Of a stretch of DNA of 5,638 nucleotides, positions 1 through 5,638 are shown in pieces. The DNA is from JALVDI01 sp039186435. GTDB taxonomy: Bacteria > Myxococcota_A > Polyangia > Polyangiales > Houyiibacteriaceae. The notes below the pieces were generated by a model. The model saw only the letters and a program-made list of their open reading frames with translations. It was not told the DNA's origin and searched no databases. How positions within the stretch are numbered: position 1 is the stretch's first letter; each line of letters opens with the position of its first letter. The position numbers were made by a program, and so were the translations under genes. The stretch lies in contig JBCDAA010000529.1 of NCBI GenBank assembly GCA_039186435.1, positions 1 to 5,638 on the forward strand, in the 5' to 3' direction.

Positions 1-1499
1 CGGGCTGGATGGAGTCCGCGGTGGGCAACCTCCTCGCGAACGCCATGCGCTTTGCGAAGAGTCGCGTCTCGGTTTCCGCGGTCGACCTCGGCGGCGACAT
101 CTGCATCGAGGTTGCCGATGACGGCCCGGGCATTCCACCGGACGAGGCCGCCCGTATTTTCGAACGCTTCTCCCAGGCGGGAACCGACGAGAGCCGACGC
201 AAAGGCACCGGGCTTGGGCTGGCGATCGTTCGCGAGGCGGCGCGTCTTCACGGCGGCACCGTCGACGTTGGCGAAAGCGAGCACGGGGGGGCGCTTTTCA
301 TGGTTCGAATCCCGCGCTTGCTCGCGGACGGACCGGCGAGCGCGTTTCAGGCCGGGGCTCCGGCGATCGAAGCGGACCGCAACGCTGCGATGGACGACGT
401 TCCCGGCCCACACCCTGCCGCTCCGGTCGCTCTCGTCGCCGAGGATCACCCAGAGCTCCGCGGCTTCATTGGCGAAGTACTCGCGACGCAGTTCCGGGTG
501 CTCGTCACCGACCGGGGTGACACGGCACTCGAGCGCGCGGTCCGAGAACAGCCCGACGTAATCGTCGCCGACATCTCGATGCCCGGCATGGACGGCCTCG
601 AACTCTGCCGCGCGCTTCGCCAAACGGAAGAGGCGCGCGACACGCCCATCCTGCTTGTCACCGCTCGGGGCGAACCGCAGCAGGTGCTTCAAGGGTTCGA
701 CGCCGGCGCGAACGACTACCTGGTGAAGCCTTTCCACGGTCGCGAGCTCCTTGCACGGATCGACGCGCAGCTTCGCCTTCGCAGCATGGTGCATCGCCTC
801 GCACACCAGGAGCGTCTCGCCAGCCTTGGTGTGCTCGCAGCCTCCGTCGCGCACCAGGTGCGAAACCCGCTGACGGCGCTCGTCAGCGGACTCCCTGCGG
901 TCAAACGCAAAATCGGCGGCACCCTCGACGACCGTACGAAAGAGATGATGGACGTTTTCGTCGACTGCGCTCATCGCATCGAACGAATCACCCTCGACCT
1001 TCTCGATCTCTCGCGGGTGGACCGCGAAGAGGAAGGCGACCTCAACCCCGGTGCGGGATTGATGGCGGCGGTCCGACTCACGACCGCCCAGCTTCCGGAC
1101 GACGTGGAGATTCACACCGAGGTCGACGAGACGACGCAGATCCGAGGTCGTGCTGGCGACCTAAACCATGTTTTTCTGAACCTCCTCGACAACGCAGCCC
1201 GGGCGGTCGGCCGGCGCGGGCGGGTCTCCATTCATGGTCTTCGCGAGGACGGGATTTACCGCGTCACCGTCGAAGACAGCGGAAACGGGGTCCCCGAGGA
1301 CATCGCGGACCGTATCTTCGAGCCCTTCGTCACCTCGCGCCCCGGGGGCGAGGGCACCGGCCTTGGCCTCGCCATCGTCCACGACATCGTCGTCGCGCAC
1401 CGCGGTGAAATTAGTGTCGATCGCTCTCCCTCTCTCGGAGGCGCCAGGTTCACGATCACGCTCCCCGTTTCGGGGGAGGAGAGTGTTGCGGCGGAGTGA
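1..1499 (+). CDS. Hybrid sensor histidine kinase, 5'-partial (HATPase - receiver - HisKA - HATPase)
   Basis: This is the C-terminal part of a hybrid sensor kinase. The frame is open to the left edge, and the first visible residues already form the N box of an ATPase domain, so the first in-frame ATG (position 9) is internal. Numbering from that ATG, the first HATPase_c spans about 1-104, with N box N7/N11, DDGPG at 37-41 and GTGLG at 66-70. A receiver spans about 139-255, with acidic pair E145/D146, phosphoacceptor D188 in ADISMPG, T218 and K240-P241. A HisKA domain follows, with H282 in AHQVRNPL, and then a second HATPase_c at about 375-487, with N391/N395, DSGNG at 423-427 and GTGLG at 449-453. 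All visible catalytic residues are intact. Family knowledge says the missing 5' part should hold a first HisKA domain and a sensor or membrane region; this is inference. The protein probably autophosphorylates and passes phosphate through its own receiver or to the receivers of the two downstream proteins. It ends in TGA at 1497-1499. Confidence 0.93.
   Translation, partial: GWMESAVGNLLANAMRFAKSRVSVSAVDLGGDICIEVADDGPGIPPDEAARIFERFSQAGTDESRRKGTGLGLAIVREAARLHGGTVDVGESEHGGALFMVRIPRLLADGPASAFQAGAPAIEADRNAAMDDVPGPHPAAPVALVAEDHPELRGFIGEVLATQFRVLVTDRGDTALERAVREQPDVIVADISMPGMDGLELCRALRQTEEARDTPILLVTARGEPQQVLQGFDAGANDYLVKPFHGRELLARIDAQLRLRSMVHRLAHQERLASLGVLAASVAHQVRNPLTALVSGLPAVKRKIGGTLDDRTKEMMDVFVDCAHRIERITLDLLDLSRVDREEEGDLNPGAGLMAAVRLTTAQLPDDVEIHTEVDETTQIRGRAGDLNHVFLNLLDNAARAVGRRGRVSIHGLREDGIYRVTVEDSGNGVPEDIADRIFEPFVTSRPGGEGTGLGLAIVHDIVVAHRGEISVDRSPSLGGARFTITLPVSGEESVAAE
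1475..1488 (+). promoter_or_regulatory. Strong Shine-Dalgarno inside end of gene 1, with possible TTG/GTG start for gene 2
   Basis: GGAGGAG at 1475-1481 is the best ribosome-binding motif in the window. It lies six bases (counted from GGAGG) before an in-frame TTG at 1486 and three bases before an in-frame GTG at 1483. Either codon would start the downstream receiver-kinase 9 or 10 residues earlier than the ATG at 1513 and overlap gene 1 by 14-17 bases. The ATG at 1513 has no recognisable motif at normal distance. The motif also encodes Gly-Glu-Glu of gene 1, so chance is possible. Confidence 0.4.
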
Positions 1500-1512
1500 T
1501 ATCCTTTCGCGG

Positions 1513-2676
1513 ATGGGCGTCGACTATCGGAACCACACGATTCTGTACGTCGATGACGACCGCGCCAATTTGCTCGCGGTCCAATACGCCCTCGAAGACA
1601 CATTTCGCATCGAAATTGCGATGACGCCGGAAGAGGCGCTTGAGCAACTCGCGACCCATCGCGTCGCCGTGCTTCTTGCGGACCACCGGATGCCAGGGAT
1701 GACGGGCGTCGAGCTCTGCGAACGGGCGCGGGAAGTGAGCCCCGACACCGCGCGTATCATTCTCACGGGATACGCTGACGTGCACGCGGCGATCGACGCC
1801 GTCAATCGCGGCCAGGTAATGCGCTACCTCCAGAAACCGATCGAAAACGAAGCCCTCGAGGAGATCTTGCGGGCGGCGATCGAAGTGGTTCACGCCACCG
1901 AAACCGTTCGGCACCTGCGAAGCCGCATCCTGAGTGCCGGCGCAGATGTTTCGTCACGCTCTACATCAAGCGCTGCGGCGCGCGCCTTGGACAACCCCAC
2001 CGCCGAACTTCGGCGCATCGTTGGCTACGGACGGGACCTCCTGCGCATCCTTAAGCGCGCCACCGAGGAGGAGCGCCGCCACGAACTCACGCACGAGCTC
2101 GAACGGACCTTCGCCGACCTCTACGAAGTGACGGAACGCTTTGCGACCCTCCAAAAGAAGCTCAACGCAGGCGCTCGCATCGAAGAGGAAGAACAGATCG
2201 ATCTTGCGCGCATCGTGCACGGTGCCGCGCGAATGCTCGGTCCGCGACTTCCCGCGTCCACGCGGCTCAACGTGTCCATCGAGGCCGTTCCGCGGGTTAC
2301 CGGACGCGCCAGCGCCATCGCCCAGATCATCACCAACCTCGTACTCAACGCCGCCGAAGCCACCGCAGAGGTTGCAAACGCGGAGATTCGCATCGAGGTG
2401 CGCCAGCGTCGCGGAATGGCTGTGCTCTCCGTCAGCGACAACGGTCCCGGCGTGCCGGATCATCTTCGCGAGCGCGTGTTTGATCCTCAGTTCAGCACCC
2501 GGACCGGCAGTTCGGGCCTTGGCCTCTCGGTTGCGCGTCAGCTCGCCGTCGAGGCTGGCGGTACCCTCGTCTTGCTTCCTACCCGTGATGACGGCGCATG
2601 CTTTGCCGCACGCTTCCCGCTCGATACCAACTGGGAAGAAGAGAGTGGTGAACACCTGCGCGAGGGGTTCTCGTGA
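1513..2676 (+). CDS. Receiver-histidine kinase protein with degenerate H-box (REC - DHp-like - HATPase)
   Basis: This 387-residue cytoplasmic protein has no signal peptide or membrane segment. The receiver is at about 8-125, with acidic residues D14/D15, phosphoacceptor D57 in LLADHRMPGMTG, T85 and K108-P109; the ending VNRGQVMRYLQKP resembles RpfG-type receivers. Residues 150-220 are helical and match a DHp region, but the H-box position reads ARALDNPTAEL, with Arg157 where the phosphoacceptor His is expected while the N-P pair is kept. HATPase_c lies at about 250-371, with N275/N279, DNGPG at 309-313 and the GSSGLGL glycine loop at 332-338, all intact. The protein may bind ATP yet be unable to autophosphorylate, acting as a partner or regulator of the next kinase, or it may use another His. 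ATG 1513 lies 13 bases after the stop of gene 1 and is chosen by codon type; a TTG at 1486 or GTG at 1483 behind a strong ribosome site is a real alternative. The 3' end overlaps the next gene by four bases. Confidence 0.9.
   Translation: MGVDYRNHTILYVDDDRANLLAVQYALEDTFRIEIAMTPEEALEQLATHRVAVLLADHRMPGMTGVELCERAREVSPDTARIILTGYADVHAAIDAVNRGQVMRYLQKPIENEALEEILRAAIEVVHATETVRHLRSRILSAGADVSSRSTSSAAARALDNPTAELRRIVGYGRDLLRILKRATEEERRHELTHELERTFADLYEVTERFATLQKKLNAGARIEEEEQIDLARIVHGAARMLGPRLPASTRLNVSIEAVPRVTGRASAIAQIITNLVLNAAEATAEVANAEIRIEVRQRRGMAVLSVSDNGPGVPDHLRERVFDPQFSTRTGSSGLGLSVARQLAVEAGGTLVLLPTRDDGACFAARFPLDTNWEEESGEHLREGFS
2662..2675 (+). promoter_or_regulatory. Ribosome-binding site and GTGA overlap start of gene 3
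   Basis: GAGGGG at 2662-2667 stands five bases before the GTG at 2673-2675. That GTG shares bases with the TGA stop of the preceding gene at 2674-2676. This favours GTG 2673 over the internal ATG at 2754, which has no purine-rich motif before it, and points to translational coupling of the two receiver-kinases. Confidence 0.55.
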
Positions 2677-3818
2677 GCGGCGAGCACGAGACAAAACCTT
2701 CGGGCGAGATCGAGGAAGAGACCGGTGAGCGAGCTAGCGGCGTTCGGACAAAAATGACCAAGCCCCCCCGAACCGATTTTCGCGATGCGCTCATCCTCTA
2801 CGTCGATGACGACTACGCAAACCGCACGTCGTTTCAATACGTCTTCGAGGAACGCTTTCGTTTTGCCCTTGCGGCCTCAGGAGCCGAAGCGCTCGAACTG
2901 ATCGATCAGGAAGTGCCGGCGGTATTGCTCGCAGACCACCGCATGCCCGGGATGACGGGCGTCGAACTCTGCGAAGCGGTTCGGGAAAAACAACCGGGCA
3001 TCATTCGAATGATTCTGACGGCGTACGCCGACCTCGACGCGGTAACCGACGCGATCAACCGAGGCTCGGTGCACCGCTACCTTCGCAAGCCCTACGACGA
3101 CGACGAGCTCCTCCAGGCACTTTCCTCAGGAGTCACGCTTTGGCGCGAGCGCCGTGAGATCGCCGTGCTGGAGACGCGGCTCTTCAACGAGGCGCCCGCC
3201 CACGTAGCGCGCATGACCGAGGTTCGTATCTGGCACGAGCTCAAGAACCTGCTCGCGCCGCTCTACACGCACATCCAACTTCTCGAGGAGTCGCTTCCGC
3301 CGACCCGCGACGAGACGCGCGCGATCGTCCAGGACCTCTACGGGATCCACAAAAACCTTCACGGCTATGCAGAGCGGCTGCGCACGGAGCCGGTGGAGGA
3401 GCAGTGCGCCGGAGCCGATGTCGTCGAACAAACGATTCGCCTGTTTCAACGCGATCACATCCGCCCCCTGATCCAAGCCCAGATCGACGCTCGCCCGCGC
3501 CTTCCGATCGGAACCGTTCCGCTCACGCAGGTCCTCTACAACCTGTTCAAGAACGCCGAGCGCTTCGGAGCAACCGAGGTGAGCATTCGAACCTTCGTCG
3601 AAGGGGAGAGCTCCATCATCGAAATCTCTGACAACGGCCCGGGCATCTCGGCTGAGGTCGCGGAGCGTATTTTCGAGGACCGCTTTACGACGCACGAGGA
3701 AGGCCACGGACTCGGGCTCGCAATTTCACGCCAGCTCGTCGAGCAAGGCGACGGAGAGCTGCTTCTTGAACCGTCGTCGTCCGGTGCCTGCTTTCGACTT
3801 CGATTCCGGTCGCTCTAA
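2673..3818 (+). CDS. Receiver-histidine kinase protein with intact H-box (REC - DHp - HATPase)
   Basis: This 381-residue soluble two-component protein is paralogous to the gene before it. A charged, probably disordered N-terminus covers residues 1-38. The receiver is at about 39-155, with D45/D46, phosphoacceptor D88 in LLADHRMPGMTG, T116 and K139-P140. A short helical linker leads to a DHp region with H188 in WHELKNLLAPL; the usual N-P is N-L here, as in some H-x-x-x-N-L-L kinases. HATPase_c at about 275-379 has N290/N294, DNGPG at 320-324 and GHGLGL at 344-349. All key kinase and receiver residues are present, so it should both receive phosphate on D88 and autophosphorylate on H188. Its receiver shares the run ADHRMPGMTGVELCE with the upstream gene, and both have the INRG/VNRG...RYLxKP ending. 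No output domain follows the ATPase, so the final target is elsewhere. It is translationally coupled upstream through GTGA, and its TAA lies one base before the start of the lipoprotein gene. Confidence 0.93.
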   Translation: MSGEHETKPSGEIEEETGERASGVRTKMTKPPRTDFRDALILYVDDDYANRTSFQYVFEERFRFALAASGAEALELIDQEVPAVLLADHRMPGMTGVELCEAVREKQPGIIRMILTAYADLDAVTDAINRGSVHRYLRKPYDDDELLQALSSGVTLWRERREIAVLETRLFNEAPAHVARMTEVRIWHELKNLLAPLYTHIQLLEESLPPTRDETRAIVQDLYGIHKNLHGYAERLRTEPVEEQCAGADVVEQTIRLFQRDHIRPLIQAQIDARPRLPIGTVPLTQVLYNLFKNAERFGATEVSIRTFVEGESSIIEISDNGPGISAEVAERIFEDRFTTHEEGHGLGLAISRQLVEQGDGELLLEPSSSGACFRLRFRSL

Positions 3819-3819
3819 C

Positions 3820-5259
3820 GTGCGTCGGGTCGCCGCCGCTGCCCTTCTGATCGCGTGCGGGAGCTCCGGAAGCGACGTCGACGCGGGACACGATGCGGCG
3901 CGCGACCGCGCAGACAGCGCAGCGGTCGACGCCGCACGCCGCGACGCCGCCAGTACTGACGCCGCACGCACGGACGCGGAGGTTGACGCGGGCGCCGACG
4001 CAGGCACGGACGTTGGCGCACCTCCTGACTCCGCCCCCCGTGACGCTGGCGCGACCGACGCCGCAGTACCTCGCGACGCGGCGGGGTGCACCCCCGGCGA
4101 GCGGTTCACGGAGTCATGCGACGGCGAAGGCAACGACGTCACCTGGCGCTGCAATGACCGTCGGGAACTCGTCGTCGAATCCCGCGTCTTCGGATGCACC
4201 ACGACGAGCGAACCCGGGGCCGGAACGCGAGTTTGTCCCGGGCAAATCTTCACGCGCTCGTGCTGGCCGATCGCCGATGGCCGCGCTCGCGTCGACTGGC
4301 GCTGCGACGGGAGTACCACCGCGTCGAACTCGCGTTTTGTGGAGGTCGACCAGGACTACTGCACGGCCTCGAGTGGCCCAGAAGCCGGCACGAACTTCTG
4401 CCCGGGTGAGGTCATCCTCCGAGACGGTTGCCCGTCCGGTTCGCGGCGCTACTTCATCTGCCCCGAAGACGCCGAACGGGGTTCCTCCTTTGCGTTCGCG
4501 TCGGACGCCGCGTGCGGCGAGCCCGGCGTCTGGGAGCCGATTCACCGAGGCGTCGACTTTCGTCGCTGGTTCGAAGGCGGTCAGCGCTACCGGGCCGTGC
4601 GGATCGACCTCTGCGACGCGTCGCTACGAATCGCAGCCACGGAAACCGCGGACCGGCGACAGCGGACCTCGTCGTGGGCCGCCTCGCAACGCTGGATGAT
4701 CGCGGCCGTCAACGGAGGCTTCTTTCCGCCGGGCAACCCAAGTCGCCCGGATGGAATCGCGTACGGCGGCGGAAGCGAGTGGCCCGACTCGGCGAATACC
4801 GGCGCGCGTGGCTTCGTGGCGTTTGGCCCCGGGCAAACCTGGTACTCCGAGGTTGCGTTCGCCGGCCCGGCGGAGGATCTCACGCCGTGGATCGAAGAGG
4901 GCGTCTCGCATGACTTCGTCATGATCCGAGCGGGCGCGGTGCAGAGCGCGCCCCCCACCGATCGACGAGCCCGAACCGGTCTCGGATTTCCGATCGACGC
5001 GCGCACGCTCTACTTCCTCACCGTCGACGAGGTCGGCGGCTCTGCAGGAATGAGCGTCAGCGAATTCGCGGCGGCGTTTGGACGCATCTTTCCCGACGCC
5101 TGGTCGGCCGTCCGTCTCGACGGAGGCGGATCGAGCACGCTGTGGACCCACGCACACGGCGTAGCGAACCGCCCGAGTGACGGGCGCGAACGAACCGTCG
5201 CCAACCACCTCGGCGTCTTCATCGAAGGCGGACTTCGCGGCTACAACTGCCCGCGCTAA
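3820..5259 (+). CDS. Lipoprotein with Asp/Ala tether, three Cys4 repeats and a phosphodiester glycosidase (NAGPA-type) domain
   Basis: This exported 479-residue protein starts at GTG 3820, one base after the upstream stop. That start gives an Arg-Arg n-region, a short hydrophobic stretch and the lipobox LIAC, with lipidated Cys13. The residue after it is Gly rather than Asp, which under enterobacterial rules favours the outer membrane. An in-frame ATG at 3766 would add 18 residues and overlap gene 3 by 53 bases; it is less likely. Residues 19-88 are an Asp/Ala-rich tether, and 90-232 hold three four-cysteine repeats. The C-terminal domain (about 236-473) matches the NAGPA/phosphodiester glycosidase family (PF09992, includes DUF2233-like proteins): NGGFF at 298-302, RTGLG at 385-389, DGGGSS at 434-439 and RTVANHLGVF at 458-467, in the family's usual order. 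Family members remove GlcNAc or other sugars from phosphodiesters, as the mammalian uncovering enzyme does; the substrate here is unknown. It is probably co-transcribed with the kinases. The domain call is firm; the biological role is open. Confidence 0.9.
   Translation: MRRVAAAALLIACGSSGSDVDAGHDAARDRADSAAVDAARRDAASTDAARTDAEVDAGADAGTDVGAPPDSAPRDAGATDAAVPRDAAGCTPGERFTESCDGEGNDVTWRCNDRRELVVESRVFGCTTTSEPGAGTRVCPGQIFTRSCWPIADGRARVDWRCDGSTTASNSRFVEVDQDYCTASSGPEAGTNFCPGEVILRDGCPSGSRRYFICPEDAERGSSFAFASDAACGEPGVWEPIHRGVDFRRWFEGGQRYRAVRIDLCDASLRIAATETADRRQRTSSWAASQRWMIAAVNGGFFPPGNPSRPDGIAYGGGSEWPDSANTGARGFVAFGPGQTWYSEVAFAGPAEDLTPWIEEGVSHDFVMIRAGAVQSAPPTDRRARTGLGFPIDARTLYFLTVDEVGGSAGMSVSEFAAAFGRIFPDAWSAVRLDGGGSSTLWTHAHGVANRPSDGRERTVANHLGVFIEGGLRGYNCPR
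3874..4083 (+). repeat. Low-complexity Asp/Ala-rich coding repeat (lipoprotein tether)
   Basis: This stretch encodes 70 residues of which 24 are Ala and 16 Asp, with irregular DAA, DAG and TDA units built on recurring GACGC/GACGCC words. It follows directly on the lipidated cysteine and ends at the first cysteine-rich repeat. It probably forms a flexible acidic spacer that holds the folded domains away from the membrane. Such tethers are common in surface lipoproteins of Polyangiales-type myxobacteria. The DNA could be prone to slippage, so length variation between strains is likely. Confidence 0.8.
4087..4515 (+). repeat. Three tandem four-cysteine protein repeats
   Basis: The lipoprotein's residues 90-232 contain twelve cysteines in three groups of four: C90/C100/C111/C126, C139/C148/C162/C181 and C194/C204/C214/C232. 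Each group begins CPG or CTPG followed by Glu or Gln. Groups 1 and 2 have a WRC motif at the third cysteine. The linkers between groups align well: CTTTSEPGAGTRVC against CTASSGPEAGTNFC. The even, repeated spacing suggests two disulphides per unit in an oxidising compartment. I do not recognise the repeat as a named family. It could bind carbohydrate or cell-wall material, or be purely structural. Confidence 0.7.
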
Positions 5260-5263
5260 GCGC

Positions 5264-5638
5264 CTACCGGAGGAGGAACCCGCGCACCGCGTCCACAAAC
5301 GGACCCGGCGTGTCGACGTGCGCGAAATGGCTGCTTCGATCAAACCACACTTTCTCCGCACTCGGGACGAGAGCACCGAGCCGCGCGCCAACGCTCGGCG
5401 GTACCATCGGATCTTCGCGGGCGTAGAGAAGCAGGAGCGGGACTGGAAAGGTGCCGACGGAGAGCTCGCGCAAGAAAGCCGTCATCACGTCGGGATCCAA
5501 ACCGTCCGCCATCCAGCTCAAAAACGCAGCACGACCTCGCGCGCTTCGAAGCGGCTCCGCGTACTCCCGCGTTTCCTCCCGCGACTTCAGCGTCTCGTCG
5601 TAGTAGTGCACGTTTCGATAAACCCAGCGCTCCGGATC
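5264..5638 (-). CDS. Alpha/beta hydrolase, C-terminal part (5'-partial)
   Basis: The minus-strand frame is open to the right window edge and shows the last 124 residues of an alpha/beta hydrolase-fold protein; the start, the nucleophile elbow and the oxyanion region lie off-window. Visible is a helical cap-like region, then a hydrophobic core strand (VPLLLLYARED) carrying the likely catalytic acid Asp (codon 5411-5413) followed by PMVPP. After it comes SSHFAHVDTP with the likely catalytic His (codon 5327-5329), and the usual closing helix ending GFLLR. This Asp-His order and spacing is standard for the family's acid and base. An in-frame GTG at 5609-5611 is internal, since coding continues beyond it in family-like sequence. 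The substrate cannot be told; esterase, haloalkane dehalogenase-like or epoxide hydrolase-like members all fit. The gene converges on the lipoprotein gene with four bases between the two stops and is probably unrelated to the kinase operon. Confidence 0.85.
   Translation of the reverse strand, partial: DPERWVYRNVHYYDETLKSREETREYAEPLRSARGRAAFLSWMADGLDPDVMTAFLRELSVGTFPVPLLLLYAREDPMVPPSVGARLGALVPSAEKVWFDRSSHFAHVDTPGPFVDAVRGFLLR

Noticed and set aside
1234..1512. N-terminal extension of the second gene to an in-frame ATG at 1234
   Set aside because: The 93 extra residues would overlap the essential ATPase region of gene 1 and are Ser/Pro/Arg-rich shadow sequence; the receiver begins right after the later start.
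2074..2118. HELTHELERTF (residues 190-200 of gene 2) as a substitute H-box
   Set aside because: Its distance to the N box (81 residues from H194 to N275) is too short compared with 109 in gene 1, and it falls where the second DHp helix should be. The N-P pair marks the true H-box position at R157.
1966..2694. A 242-codon open frame on the minus strand opposite the second gene
   Set aside because: It is fully antisense to a gene with unmistakable kinase motifs, has no recognisable domain, and long antisense frames are expected in such GC-rich DNA.
3766..3819. ATG at 3766 as start of the lipoprotein
   Set aside because: It overlaps the end of gene 3 by 53 bases, and the added residues are charged and polar. 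GTG 3820 gives a compact lipoprotein signal peptide right after the upstream stop. It is not fully excluded, because the signal from GTG is short (12 residues before Cys).
5253..5290. Rho-independent terminator after the lipoprotein gene
   Set aside because: The only hairpin seen has a four-base stem and no T-run follows on either strand.
4624..5391. A 255-codon open frame on the minus strand across the lipoprotein and hydrolase genes
   Set aside because: It lies antisense to the conserved NAGPA domain and in another frame of the hydrolase, with Arg/Ala/Ser-rich composition typical of shadow frames.
1..5638. tRNA or other RNA genes, insertion sequences, CRISPR arrays, attachment sites
   Set aside because: Nothing supports any of these on reading both strands; the window is almost completely filled by protein genes with consistent codon use.

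Overview
The window is GC-rich, densely coding DNA with strong G/C preference at third codon positions and a GTG start at two of the genes. A lipoprotein with a long Asp/Ala linker followed by cysteine-rich repeats, next to several multidomain histidine kinases, is typical of Myxococcota, especially Polyangiales or Sandaracinaceae-like bacteria. That assignment is inferred from style; no rRNA or other marker gene is present.

Layout. From the left edge to 5259 four genes lie head to tail on the + strand with almost no space between them. (1) The 3' part of a hybrid histidine kinase (1-1499, start off-window) ordered HATPase, receiver, HisKA, HATPase. (2) A receiver-histidine kinase protein (1513-2676) whose phosphoacceptor His position appears to be Arg. 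(3) A paralogous receiver-histidine kinase (2673-3818) that keeps its His and overlaps gene 2 by four bases (GTGA). (4) A lipoprotein (3820-5259) that starts one base after the stop of gene 3. It carries a 70-residue Asp/Ala-rich tether, three four-cysteine repeats and a C-terminal phosphodiester glycosidase (NAGPA-type) domain. On the opposite strand, ending four bases beyond gene 4, is the C-terminal part of an alpha/beta hydrolase (5264-5638, start off-window).

How they may work together. Genes 1-4 look like one transcription unit. Genes 1-3 bring three receiver domains, four HATPase domains and three DHp-like (H-box) regions, one of them degenerate, with no DNA-binding, diguanylate cyclase or other output domain in view. 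They could form a multi-step phosphorelay or a kinase complex whose output lies elsewhere. The lipoprotein would act outside the cytoplasm, in the periplasm or at the outer membrane, on a sugar phosphodiester. Whether it is a target, a sensor accessory or merely a co-transcribed neighbour cannot be read from sequence.

There are no RNA genes, insertion sequences, CRISPR arrays or gene-free stretches; the largest gap between genes is 13 bases. Any promoter for the + strand unit lies upstream of the window.
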